Positions 1 through 7,573 are shown, counted from the first letter of the stretch. The stretch is DNA of 64,000 nucleotides from Pandoraea pnomenusa (GCF_000767615.3 NZ_CP009553.3:3162001-3226000); one strand, 5' to 3'. Numbers and translations are program-made. Notes: generated from the letters alone by a model not told the origin.

Positions 1-241
1 TGTAGTGACCCGCGAGACGATCTCCACTGGCAGTCGAGAATCGGAGTTCACGATTTGCAGTGCATTTCTGGCGGCTCGCATACGAGCTTCCCTTGAACGA
101 CTTGCCTTCAAGTTGCCGAATCCGGCTGTCTGTCCATCCCGTCGCGGATTGAACGTTCACTCGGTTTCTGGGGCCGCAGTCTGAAGCGGAAGCTATTTGC
201 ATGGCACCAAGAAGGGCAAGAAATGCGATCACTTTTTTCAT
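1..241 (-). CDS. Secreted protein, N-terminal part, runs off the window
   Basis: Reading the minus strand from an ATG at 241 gives 80 open codons to the window edge. The product starts MKKVIAFLALLGAMQIASAS, a textbook Sec signal peptide with cleavage expected after the ASA near residue 19. The mature part has cysteines near residues 22 and 60. I do not recognise a family. No strong Shine-Dalgarno precedes the ATG. It belongs to the accessory end of the prophage or to its flank; the missing 3' end prevents a function call. Confidence 0.55.
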   Translation of the reverse strand, partial: MKKVIAFLALLGAMQIASASDCGPRNRVNVQSATGWTDSRIRQLEGKSFKGSSYASRQKCTANRELRFSTASGDRLAGHY

Positions 242-673
242 CGTTTGTATTGAACGTCGCGTTCCCGGTGTTAAGAGCATTTCACTTGCTCTGCTAAGCG
301 TCTGTTTCTGTTTCGGATTAGTCGACCGCCCGCTCTCGTGCGGTCGTTGGCGGCGGACCAAAGCGAACCGTCTGCCGTTGATCACGCAAGGCCAACTGGG
401 CGTCACGCCCACCGCATGTTTGTTCGGCGCATGCTATTGACGGCAAAAATCGTCATCGTTATCCCCGAAGATGGATTCGACAACATGAAATGTCTCGCCG
501 CGCCCATGGCACGTCTTTGCAATGTCGATCCTAATTTTCGTGATTGCGAGTCTAATCGGCCGCCTAAATTTTTTATATCCATCAAATGAAGTATGCGGAC
601 CGCGAACCCCGTGTGATAAGTTTTGCAGGGCACTCCAACGATGGGGGCTAAATAAATTAAACGGTGAGGGGAA
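242..673. other. 432-bp stretch without a convincing gene
   Basis: Short open frames exist on both strands but none combines a ribosome binding site with protein-like composition. The region separates two divergently oriented secreted-protein genes, so it probably holds both promoters. I could not pick one with confidence. Confidence 0.4.
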
Positions 674-970
674 ATGAGAAGATTTATCTCCGCGGCAGTG
701 GCAACATTGGCCCTGGTATGTAATGCCACGCTCGCAGCTCAGCAGATTTCACTCTCGGCTAGGCACCCTGATCGCGCTAACGCGTGCGATATCGCGAAGC
801 GCCAGGCAAACGAAGCAGCGCGCCGCGCCGGAAAAACCTTGATTTCGACTGGGGCTTGCGACTGCTCAAAACGCGAGTTAGACCCGCAAAGTCCTGATGG
901 CATCGCCGCAAAGGCTGCTTTCGGGTCGACAAGCCAATGGACCTGCCAGGTGGACGCAACGATTAACTGA
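674..970 (+). CDS. Small secreted protein, cysteine-containing, unknown function
   Basis: A 98-residue protein with an N-terminal signal peptide (MRRFISAAVATLALVCNA, cleavage expected after the ALA/LAA near residue 21). The mature part is alanine- and arginine-rich with four cysteines near residues 38, 62, 64 and 91, which could form disulfides in the periplasm. The start is supported by GAGGGG two bases before ATG. No family is recognised. It stands alone on the plus strand, opposite to its neighbours, as is common for genes added to prophage ends. Confidence 0.6.
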   Translation: MRRFISAAVATLALVCNATLAAQQISLSARHPDRANACDIAKRQANEAARRAGKTLISTGACDCSKRELDPQSPDGIAAKAAFGSTSQWTCQVDATIN

Positions 971-1142
971 GCCAGCGGTCCCAGCTTAATCACGCGATTC
1001 AGTTTAAGCCATGCCGGAGACAGGTAGGCGCCAGAGCGTCCATGATTTGAATGATTCAACTCTAATGGACTCATTGCGAGCCGCTACGCAGCGGCAGTGA
1101 GCGACCGCGAACTGGCCCACCAGCCACTGCCGCGTTGAAGTT

Positions 1143-1388
1143 CTAACTTCGACCGCCGGTCTCCACACGCGCGTTCATCGCGTCGAACACCTTCACGCCT
1201 GGCGGGATCTTCTCGCGAGGCACCATCCCGAAAGACGAAAGGTCCGAGCGCCGCCCGTCGCCGTCACGGCGAATGATCGGGGCGAAATAGTCCTTGTAGA
1301 CCTCGTCGCGCCATTCGCCGATCGGTGCCGACGTGCCGTAGTACTCGCTGAATAGCTGCTTGTCTGGAACGCGGTAGTTGGTGCACAT
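1143..1388 (-). pseudogene. Truncated SRAP-family (YedK/HMCES-like) protein
   Basis: The 81 residues match the N-terminus of the SOS-response-associated peptidase family, which shields abasic sites in single-stranded DNA through a thiazolidine bond to Cys2. The product begins MCTNYR, giving the catalytic Cys2, and contains MNARVET near residue 71, matching the family NAR-ET motif with the active-site Asn. It stops just after that motif, so the later catalytic Glu and His are missing; complete members are about 220 residues. It follows the secreted-protein gene at 1416 on the same strand. It is most likely a remnant left by recombination. Confidence 0.6.
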
Positions 1389-1415
1389 ATTGCAGTTCCT
1401 GGAACGCGGACTCTT

Positions 1416-2093
1416 TCACATCTTTGTGGCTTCCCACTGGCACACACCTGCTGTCGCCGTCTGCGTATATGTACCCGAAATTCTGCCCGCTCCAATCACT
1501 CGCCCTTCCATTTGAATTTGGTTTCCGAGCCAGTTGCTTGCCTGAATTGTTACAACACTCCCTTCAATGCGACCGGAATTGATTTTGGCGTTGGAAAGGT
1601 TGCCGCTAATTGATGCGTCACCGGGATTTGCCTGCGTGATCGTCATGGTGCTTGTACCCGAACCATAACTGCACGTCTGAACAGAATTCCAGGTACCGCT
1701 TAAATCAATTTTCTGCGGCTGTTGGTCAGCCGAGGCTGCTCGCCCCGAATTATCAGTTGGGGCGCCCGCCCGCTTACATACCTGACATGAGACCGAGGAC
1801 AGATTTGCTCGCGTGATCGGCTTCTGCCCGAACACCCGGTCTTCGCCGCGATTTCCCTGACTTAGTATTGTGAAATACGGCGTCCCGTCTACGTAGTAAT
1901 CGACCTTCGAGCAGATGGGAGCACTGGACGTGAATTTCAGATCTGCGCCATAGCTACCTTTTGTCGATTCAGTGGGTATGACGCTCACAGATACGGCACA
2001 TGTGCCAACGATTTGCTGGCAATCGCAATTGTTGCCTTGCCCAACGGCAATCGTGGTCACACTCAGTAGGCACGCTCCGATCAATCCTCGCAT
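1416..2093 (-). CDS. Secreted beta-rich protein, unknown function
   Basis: 225 residues with a signal peptide (MRGLIGACLLSVTTIAVGQG). The N-terminal half is cysteine-rich (CDC near residue 23, a CxxC pair near 103). A Pro/Gln linker leads to a C-terminal domain of about 100 residues starting DLSGTWN, rich in short beta strands and Gly/Thr/Ser, resembling lipocalin-like or small beta-barrel domains that often begin with SGTW. It is expected in the periplasm or outside. Its role in the phage is unknown; it may be a lysogenic-conversion gene. Confidence 0.6.
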   Translation of the reverse strand: MRGLIGACLLSVTTIAVGQGNNCDCQQIVGTCAVSVSVIPTESTKGSYGADLKFTSSAPICSKVDYYVDGTPYFTILSQGNRGEDRVFGQKPITRANLSSVSCQVCKRAGAPTDNSGRAASADQQPQKIDLSGTWNSVQTCSYGSGTSTMTITQANPGDASISGNLSNAKINSGRIEGSVVTIQASNWLGNQIQMEGRVIGAGRISGTYTQTATAGVCQWEATKM

Positions 2094-2167
2094 TCGACTT
2101 CCCCGTTTTGTGTTTTCGCAGATTCTACGACGCGGGCACAGGCTTACACATCGTCAAAGTGACGGAT

Positions 2168-2233
2168 ACAAATACTGTGTTTTTTATACAGTACTTGTGC
2201 TAGCTTACCTCCCTCACCAGCACCACGAGGGAG
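2168..2233 (+). promoter_or_regulatory. Degenerate copy of the 5501-5564 leader element
   Basis: An imperfect inverted repeat (2168-2180 against 2186-2198, 11 of 13 positions pairing) is followed by GCTAGCTTACCTCCCTC. A second repeat, CTCCCTC at 2209-2215 and GAGGGAG at 2227-2233, covers the ribosome binding site of the GTG at 2240. Layout and much of the sequence match the leader at 5501-5564. The hairpin loop differs between the copies while the stem is kept. Confidence 0.6.
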
Positions 2234-2239
2234 GCCGCC

Positions 2240-2313
2240 GTGCCGCTTTATCCGCGTCCATCCGACCTGACGATTGATCAGTTGCGGAGCCTATGGCTCA
2301 CGAACAAGGATCC
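2240..2313 (+). pseudogene. Truncated duplicate of the gene at 5844
   Basis: The first 25 codons (GTG start, MPLYPRPSDLTIDQLRSLWL then TNKDP) match the N-terminus of the gene at 5844 with two substitutions. Similarity ends after the shared GGATCC at 2308-2313. The open frame continues 115 codons with unrelated sequence that lies antisense to the gene at 2345. It is a recombination scar: leader plus 5' end kept, the rest replaced. Confidence 0.65.
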
Positions 2314-2344
2314 GGGTGAGGGAATCGTCGCTCTGCCGCGGGAA

Positions 2345-2842
2345 TTACTTCAGCTCTTTTTTCAATTCCTCTTTCCAGCGTTCCACTTCTGGAAACTTCT
2401 TTGCTGCACGTTCGAGCGACTCGGGCCCGATTTCGGCCAAGGCCTTGGCAACATCCTTGTCCGTCAATCCAAGCTGATCTGCGAAGCGGAATGCGAGGTC
2501 CTTAAACGATTGCTGCGAGAGGATCCATTGGCAGTGCAACAATTGCTTCTGGTTGTAAGTGTCGCGGAAGGGGCCATTCGCATTGGCAATTTCGGCCATC
2601 GGCCTCGTCAGCAACCTCTTGTACCAATTGAGTTCCTCGCGAAGACGCGCGTTCTCCACTGACAGATTTCCAGAGCTGATGTTCGCCTGCTCCAGAAGCC
2701 CCTGTTGCTGACGGTTGAGCGTCTGCTGGTTGAAAATCTCCGCGTCCTGAATCGCCTGCTGATGCCGCAGGTCATTCAGCGCTGACTGCTGCTGATCATT
2801 CTCGTTTGCCAACCCAATAATTACTTGGTCGCGGATGGTCAT
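2345..2842 (-). CDS. Coiled-coil protein, unknown function
   Basis: 165 residues, glutamine- and glutamate-rich. Residues 12 to 75 look like a coiled coil, with repeated Gln/Leu/Asn spacing and no proline, followed by a mixed helical part and a lysine-rich tail ending KELKKELK. There is no signal peptide or membrane segment, so it should be cytoplasmic. It converges on the truncated copy at 2240. No family is recognised. It sits in the accessory region rather than a conserved phage module. Confidence 0.55.
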   Translation of the reverse strand: MTIRDQVIIGLANENDQQQSALNDLRHQQAIQDAEIFNQQTLNRQQQGLLEQANISSGNLSVENARLREELNWYKRLLTRPMAEIANANGPFRDTYNQKQLLHCQWILSQQSFKDLAFRFADQLGLTDKDVAKALAEIGPESLERAAKKFPEVERWKEELKKELK

Positions 2843-3504
2843 GGTCGTCCCCGTTACATGTGCATCCCGAGATTAAAAGACAAATCAGCTCACACGTAAA
2901 CGACGCCGCCCTATCAAAAGCGATAGTGCCGTGAGCAAGCACCGCGCACAGCGGGAACGGCGAACCTCGCAGCCGCGATATCCCGGGCTGGCGCTCGGTG
3001 GAAGCCTGAGCACCTTCAACTGAGCAGATCCGACGGCGGCGCGGCGTCCATATAAAGCCCGTATCCCATTTCCCCGATCTGATCAGGTTCTCAGGTCTGC
3101 TCTCTTGAGGGTCTTACAGCCATGGTCGTTCGAATATTCCCTTGAGCAAGACCAGAGCAAGGACGGTACCACGATGGTGGCATAAGGCTCTCCGAGGAGC
3201 CGTTGACAAAAGAATCGCGCTGATCTCGCCCAGACATTGACCTCTTCCGAAGTGCGGAATCAAACCTTCGCACTTTCCTTAGGTCCTGAAGCCTCCCGAC
3301 GATAGGCTGGCACAATACTTGCCGTTTGGACCGGCTCGGCTGACAGTGTCGCGTTGCGGCAACTTTTTGCCGCTCGACTTGACCGTGGAGCGGTCATTCG
3401 AATTGCGGCTTCACGTTGGGATCATCCGATTCTGCTTGAGCCTCCCAGCTAGATATCGTCAACGATATGCTGTGCATCACTCTGAACGATTGAACCGGTG
3501 ACCC
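2843..3504. other. 660-bp stretch without a convincing gene
   Basis: Short frames on both strands (for example 3091-3315 minus) have no good start signals and unnatural composition. The region lies between the divergent genes at 2345 (minus) and 3505 (plus) and should carry their promoters. I see no tRNA, transposon end or repeat in it. Confidence 0.4.
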
Positions 3505-4857
3505 ATGCCCATAACCCATCGTCTTCCGTCTACGAAAACTGTCAAGGCGCTCTACGCCAACGCATATCGATGTGCCTTCCCGAACTGCAGGCGTCCGCTT
3601 TACCGTGTGGACCCAGAAACGGGAGACCGCACGCTGAACTCCAATGTGTCGCATATTTGCGCACGAAGCGAAAATGGTCCCAGGTGGGATGAAAACCAGA
3701 CTGAAGCCGATAATCGTAACTTCAATAACCTGCTGTTGTTATGCCTCGAACATGCTTGGGAGGTAGACCAACCCAACCGCATGGACGTGTTTACGCCCCC
3801 CGTGTTGCGTGATTGGAAAGCTCAGCAGCTTGCGGATTTTGACGCCCTCGGACGACAGGGATGGGCTCTCACCGACGATATGGCTGAATCTGCATTACAT
3901 ACATCGATCAGCGTTGCGGCGGCCGCCATCTCCTTAGGCGGAGAAGGCGGGCGAGCGCCAGGCGCCGGCGGAGGTGGCGGCGGAGCCATCGGGGCAAACG
4001 CGAGAGGCGGAAATGGTGGTCCAGGTGGAAAGATAACCCTTGAAGGTTTCGCCGATTCGGCCGCAGCGGTACCAACTCTGCTTGATTCAGGGCATACAAG
4101 GCTCAACGACGGACAAGACGGTCCTGCTCATGGCGCAGGAGGCGGCGGTGCCGGCACGATCGGCGAGAATGCCGTTGGCGGAGATGGTGGTGGGGGCGGT
4201 GACAGAGTAATCGCGCGCATCTCAGAGGAAGAGATGGAGGCGCTTCGCGCGGAAGGTTTCGAGCGCATCGACTTCGTCATCCCTGAGGGGGGGAGAGCGG
4301 CGAAATACCCGGGAGAACATGCGGAGGACGGCGGAGAGACAGTATTGAACTTCGTCACTGCCAATGGGCGCGTTTTGCGCACAATTCGAGCTTCCGGAGG
4401 GAGGGGCGCTCAATCCACATGTGAAATCCCTGCCGGCTCTCGTGAGATTACACCTGCGGACATTTCTGCGGGTTTTCGGGTCAGTGCAATTCTGCCCGCG
4501 GATGTCGTGTATGTCCGAGACGGGGTGTGCAGCCTGTTGGGGGGAGGCTTCACGTTCAGCAACGTCGAAAGCATTCCAGTTGATATCTCATGGATTTTGC
4601 TATTAAAACTGGATTTCGGAGCTTCCGTCGACAACATGTCTCTCGCCATGTTTGTGACCGTAGACGATCCATATGGAAGAGAGGTGCTTCGATTGCCAGT
4701 GGTCGCACAGCGAGAACACGAGGCAGAGCCGGGTCGCGTTGCTTGCGTGTCGTTGAGATTCACTGCACGTAAGTCTGGACCGCACGCGATTCGAGTACTG
4801 TCTGGTCCATTCGTTTTGGCTCAGACGTCGATCGAGGTCAGGCCGTCAGCGGCGTGA
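3505..4857 (+). CDS. HNH-like nuclease domain fused to glycine-rich and beta-rich regions
   Basis: 450 residues in three parts. Residues 12 to 110 resemble an HNH nuclease of the type found in restriction and defence proteins: CAFPNC (23-28), VSHI with His50, NNLLLLC (74-80) and CLEH (80-83). The usual second HH is replaced by HAW, so metal binding or catalysis may be altered. Residues 140 to 235 hold two glycine-rich blocks of GG/GGG repeats. The rest is beta-rich, possibly a sandwich or oligomerisation module. No membrane segment is seen. It lies in the accessory end beside the gene pair 4911-5443, on the opposite strand. A defence or toxin role is inference; the nuclease-like fold is moderately supported. 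Confidence 0.6.
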   Translation: MPITHRLPSTKTVKALYANAYRCAFPNCRRPLYRVDPETGDRTLNSNVSHICARSENGPRWDENQTEADNRNFNNLLLLCLEHAWEVDQPNRMDVFTPPVLRDWKAQQLADFDALGRQGWALTDDMAESALHTSISVAAAAISLGGEGGRAPGAGGGGGGAIGANARGGNGGPGGKITLEGFADSAAAVPTLLDSGHTRLNDGQDGPAHGAGGGGAGTIGENAVGGDGGGGGDRVIARISEEEMEALRAEGFERIDFVIPEGGRAAKYPGEHAEDGGETVLNFVTANGRVLRTIRASGGRGAQSTCEIPAGSREITPADISAGFRVSAILPADVVYVRDGVCSLLGGGFTFSNVESIPVDISWILLLKLDFGASVDNMSLAMFVTVDDPYGREVLRLPVVAQREHEAEPGRVACVSLRFTARKSGPHAIRVLSGPFVLAQTSIEVRPSAA

Positions 4858-4910
4858 CTCGCACTGACTACTCTGCGTTCGATGGCGATGCAGGAAAATT
4901 TCAAAGGCGC

Positions 4911-5189
4911 TCAAATCCCGCAGAAATACTTCGCAATGGCGATGACACCCGCGACCGTGACGCTGCCAACGACCTTGATGATGTTTTCGAGCAGCCAGGA
5001 TTTAAAGCGCATTAACCACGTCGGCCGAACGTGGGCCTCCTGCTGCCGAATGCCGGCCTCGTTATCAGTCGCCTTCAAACCGGGCGACCGAGACACTTTC
5101 GCTAAGGTTTCACCCGAAGTCCGGTTCCGTTCGAGGATAGTATTCGGAGATTCGTCGATGTCAAACATCGGTTTGTCACGGTCTTTCAC
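4911..5189 (-). CDS. Small C-terminally membrane-anchored protein
   Basis: 92 residues from a GTG start whose last bases overlap the stop of the upstream gene (5186-5189), indicating translational coupling. The N-terminal 60 residues are charged and soluble. Residues 68 to 90 (LLENIIKVVGSVTVAGVIAI then AKYF) form one membrane segment at the very end, giving a tail-anchored topology with the N-terminus in the cytoplasm. It forms a two-gene unit with the beta-helix-like protein at 5186. No family is recognised. Sensor plus membrane effector is a possible reading. Confidence 0.5.
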   Translation of the reverse strand: MKDRDKPMFDIDESPNTILERNRTSGETLAKVSRSPGLKATDNEAGIRQQEAHVRPTWLMRFKSWLLENIIKVVGSVTVAGVIAIAKYFCGI

Positions 5190-5443
5190 GTGCGCCCCTC
5201 AATAATCTTTCTGATCAGGTAGGCAATTTTAGTCAAGCGAGGCTGGAATAGCGTAGAGGATACGTTGTCGCGCGCAACTAGATTCCGAATACGCTTCGCC
5301 TTGAGGGCAGTGCCTACGTTGATAAACTCGGAATCCGTAACAGAAACGTTGGACGCGTCTGACACGCGAATCGCAACGTCATACCCTTTGAATACATTGC
5401 CCGATATCTCGATATCGCTTCCACCGCCAATGTCTATGGCCAT
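5186..5443 (-). CDS. Short parallel beta-helix-like protein
   Basis: 85 residues. The first 60 show the short imperfect repeats typical of right-handed parallel beta-helices: GGGSDIEISGNVFKGYDVAI, then ASNVSVTDSEFINVGTAL, then RIRNLVARDN. The remainder is basic. At this length it could form only about three coils, so it may oligomerise or pack on a partner. It overlaps the start of the membrane-anchored gene at 4911 by four bases. No catalytic motif is visible. Confidence 0.5.
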   Translation of the reverse strand: MAIDIGGGSDIEISGNVFKGYDVAIRVSDASNVSVTDSEFINVGTALKAKRIRNLVARDNVSSTLFQPRLTKIAYLIRKIIEGRT

Positions 5444-5500
5444 CGATGAAGCCCCCTTGTGTTGTTGAGAAAAGCTGAATAGCGATGGTAATTATAGGGC

Positions 5501-5564
5501 ACAAACACTGTGTTTTTACACAGTGTTTGTGCTAGTTTACCTCCCTCTAAGTCCCCCGAGGGAG
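5501..5564 (+). promoter_or_regulatory. Perfect 13-bp inverted repeat plus hairpin over the ribosome binding site
   Basis: ACAAACACTGTGT (5501-5513), TTTT, then its exact reverse complement at 5518-5530. This could be a repressor operator or an RNA stem. Eleven bases later CTCCCTC (5541-5547) can pair with GAGGGAG (5558-5564), which contains the Shine-Dalgarno of the ATG at 5571. The unit therefore has an operator-like site and a translation-limiting hairpin. A diverged copy lies at 2168-2233. Confidence 0.65.
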
Positions 5565-5570
5565 ACCGCC

Positions 5571-5828
5571 ATGCGAGATCTATTTACCACCAGATTTCTT
5601 GTCGTCCCTTTCCGCATAGGGAAAGGCGACGATTTGCTTCCCGTTGAAGTGCGGCCGGCCAGCACCAGCGTCGGCGCCGTGCGCGTCGCGCACTCAATGC
5701 GCGAGCGCCATGCCGGGGTGGCAGCCTACGAGGTTCTGTTCGACCCCGAGACGGGCGCTATGGAATCACCAAAGGTCCTATTCCAGCACGGCCGCGTTCC
5801 GGTGCTCGACGAGTTCGCGTCGGCGTAG
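5571..5828 (+). CDS. Small protein, first gene of the repeat-controlled pair
   Basis: 85 residues starting MRDLFTTRFLVVPFRIGKGD; the ATG is chosen because GGAG lies six bases upstream, inside the 5558-5564 hairpin arm. The protein is soluble, beta-rich and acidic at the end. It is followed 15 bases later by the gene at 5844, with which it likely forms an operon. No family is recognised. This gene is absent from the degenerate copy of the unit at 2168. Confidence 0.55.
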   Translation: MRDLFTTRFLVVPFRIGKGDDLLPVEVRPASTSVGAVRVAHSMRERHAGVAAYEVLFDPETGAMESPKVLFQHGRVPVLDEFASA

Positions 5829-5843
5829 CGAGGGGGCCGTGGT

Positions 5844-6143
5844 ATGCCTCTCAATCCCCGCCCTTCTGACCTGACCATCGATCAGCTGCGCAGTCTGTGG
5901 CTCACGCACAAGGATCCTGATCTGCGGCGCGCGATCGAAGAAGTTGCCTTTCGTCGCCTCGATGCGGAGCGGCGAGACAAAGTACTCGTGGAAGTGGAAA
6001 AGCTGTACGCCATCATCCACCAGGCGTGGCGCGAGGAAGTCGGCGACACGCTCATCGCGCTCGAGTGTCTCCGTGCCCTGCTTTCGGATCAGCGACAACG
6101 CCGAGGCGAGTTGCCTGGTATCCCGGGGGCACCCAACCGATAA
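5844..6143 (+). CDS. Helical protein, second gene of the repeat-controlled pair
   Basis: 99 residues, mostly alpha-helical and charged (RRAIEEVAFRRLDAERRDKV), with a Pro/Gly tail. The N-terminus MPLNPRPSDLTIDQLRSLWL is shared with the truncated copy at 2240, which supports this strand and start. GAGG precedes the ATG by about 10 bases. It ends in a strong bidirectional terminator. No family is recognised. Confidence 0.6.
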   Translation: MPLNPRPSDLTIDQLRSLWLTHKDPDLRRAIEEVAFRRLDAERRDKVLVEVEKLYAIIHQAWREEVGDTLIALECLRALLSDQRQRRGELPGIPGAPNR

Positions 6144-6197
6144 AAGATAATGTTGGATATCATTTTTCAATTTTTGATAACCATGATTATCTTTTTT
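6142..6197. terminator. Bidirectional intrinsic terminator
   Basis: AAAAGATAAT (6142-6151) pairs with ATTATCTTTT (6186-6195), with further pairing of TGG/CCA and TATCA/TGATA inside, ending in a run of six T. It separates the convergent genes ending at 6143 (plus) and 6200 (minus) and is probably where minus-strand late transcription stops. Confidence 0.75.
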
Positions 6198-6199
6198 GC

Positions 6200-6583
6200 T
6201 CATGAACCGTTCGGCGCGGAAAGCGTCCAGTGCGACGCGCCGCCCAAGCGGACGCCCCAGTACATGAGCCAGCGGCGCCAGGCCGGCACGCAGGTTGCGG
6301 CGGACGCTTCGCGTAGCACGCGGTCGGCCACCGCCCGGGTCACAAGTTTCGTCGTGTAAAGCCAGTCATGCACGGCGGCGGCCTCATTCGAGGTTCCGCC
6401 GGTGAGCCAGTAGACAACCGGCAGCCGCGGTACCGACGCGAGATCGGTGACGAAACCGCGCGGCACCGTGATCACCGCCCCTACGACATCCGATTGATAG
6501 AGCAGGTCCGCCACCAACCGCCACCGGCCGTCGTCGCAGCCGGTGGCATTCTCGATGACGAGGCGTGTCAGAAAACGGCTCAT
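6200..6583 (-). CDS. DUF1353-like phage protein
   Basis: 127 residues. The central region, with VPRGFVTDLASVPR near residues 41-54, AAAVHDWLY near residue 70 and a conserved Trp, matches phage DUF1353 proteins, which are common near the ends of late operons and of unknown function. The ATG at 6583 overlaps the stop of the lipoprotein gene at 6580 by four bases, so translation is coupled. It is the last gene of the minus-strand late operon before the terminator at 6142. Confidence 0.65.
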   Translation of the reverse strand: MSRFLTRLVIENATGCDDGRWRLVADLLYQSDVVGAVITVPRGFVTDLASVPRLPVVYWLTGGTSNEAAAVHDWLYTTKLVTRAVADRVLREASAATCVPAWRRWLMYWGVRLGGASHWTLSAPNGS

Positions 6584-7008
6584 TTCGCCGCGGCGCCAGT
6601 CGCGACGTCTTGCGGCCACGCGGCGATCGCAGCCGCGAGCAAAATTTGCGCGGTCGTCACCCCCATCACGATTCGATCCTGATCCTGTACCGACAGCGGC
6701 GACGCCTTCACGACGGCGATGATAGCCGGCAGCCCTGCGCTCGCGAGCGACTGAAGATTCACCGCATCGACGGTCGAGCCCGCTGCACAGACCGCGTTAA
6801 CGACCGGCTGCGCCTCGGCGAGCGATTGCAGCGCGCCGTTGCTCATGCCGCTGACCTGCTGCAGCGAGGCAATCGCGACCTCGACCGGCGGGCAGACCCG
6901 GGCTGCGACTTGCGATGGCGAGGGAACGGACTGGGCTGTCGTCGAGCAGGCCGCGAGGGCGCACGAAAGCATGGCCGCGCACGCGGCCAACATTGCAAAA
7001 CGCTTCAT
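6580..7008 (-). CDS. Phage lipoprotein
   Basis: 142 residues with a lipobox: MKRFAMLAACAAMLSCALAAC, lipidated Cys at about residue 21. The mature part is Ala/Val/Gln-rich and helical with two further cysteines. It is expected in the inner or outer membrane, facing the periplasm. It follows another lipoprotein gene. Position at the end of the lysis module suggests a role in lysis or envelope modification, but no spanin-type proline-rich signature is seen. Confidence 0.6.
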   Translation of the reverse strand: MKRFAMLAACAAMLSCALAACSTTAQSVPSPSQVAARVCPPVEVAIASLQQVSGMSNGALQSLAEAQPVVNAVCAAGSTVDAVNLQSLASAGLPAIIAVVKASPLSVQDQDRIVMGVTTAQILLAAAIAAWPQDVATGAAAK

Positions 7009-7018
7009 GGTGATTTCC

Positions 7019-7333
7019 TTACGGGGTGGGAAAACTGATGGCTGCGGCAGCCGCACTCGTCACGGCAGCCGAAATGCTGGAAGCAATGCCGCCGCCAGCG
7101 GTGATCGGCGCGCTGGCCGACACGCCGGTTTCAGCGAAATCGAGGGTGAAACCCTCAGTGGTATTGGTCACGCGAACGGTGACGGCGCCAACGTCTTTGC
7201 TGCTCGAGACTGACGCCTCGCAGCAGATCAGCCGGCCGGCCGAGTCATAAAACGGCCGCACTTCGTACGAGGCGTTGCCCGCGCACGCGGCAAGAAGCAG
7301 CGCGCCCAGGCATGGGAAGGGCGCCCGTATCAC
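7019..7333 (-). CDS. Phage lipoprotein
   Basis: 104 residues from a GTG start at 7333, chosen because GTGA overlaps the stop of the gene at 7330 and because it places the lipobox correctly: hydrophobic stretch CLGALLLAAC with the lipidated Cys near residue 17. The mature domain is beta-rich, with a CC pair and a Ser/Ala-rich tail. Together with 6580 it forms a coupled pair after the small membrane protein at 7330. Function is unknown. Confidence 0.55.
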   Translation of the reverse strand: MIRAPFPCLGALLLAACAGNASYEVRPFYDSAGRLICCEASVSSSKDVGAVTVRVTNTTEGFTLDFAETGVSASAPITAGGGIASSISAAVTSAAAAAISFPTP

Positions 7334-7527
7334 TGCGGCGTACCGGGTGTTTGAGCGCTGTCGCCCTGCCCCTTCGTGGCCGCCCCCGCGTGCACAGCGC
7401 CAAGCGCCGCCAGCGCGGCACCTACTGCGGCGATGAAGCCGTCGGTGGGCGTCTTCCCGAACCAGGCGAACAATGCCCAGATGGCCAGCAAGCCGCCGTA
7501 GCAAAGAACCTTCACGCGGATGGTCAT
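7330..7527 (-). CDS. Small two-segment membrane protein, possible second holin or holin antagonist
   Basis: 65 residues. Two hydrophobic segments are present (VLCYGGLLAIWALFAWF and FIAAVGAALAALGAVHAGAA), followed by a Gly/Gln-rich polar tail. The ATG at 7527 precedes MTIRVKV. It lies in the lysis region, separated from the probable holin at 8827 by two nuclease genes. Small membrane proteins here are often holins or their regulators; that assignment is by position. Confidence 0.55.
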   Translation of the reverse strand: MTIRVKVLCYGGLLAIWALFAWFGKTPTDGFIAAVGAALAALGAVHAGAATKGQGDSAQTPGTPQ

Positions 7528-7573
7528 TTCGTCGCTTCCTTCTCGTGGTGGTGGATGATTTCGGTCGGAAAAC

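Noticed and set aside
201..729. Three short overlapping frames (201-440, 338-589, 403-729)
   Set aside because: No start signals, no recognisable composition, and conflict with the clear signal-peptide gene at 1-241 and the gene at 674.
5778..6203. 141-codon minus-strand frame
   Set aside because: Antisense to 5844-6143, whose N-terminus is conserved in the duplicate at 2240; the terminator at 6142 also lies inside it.
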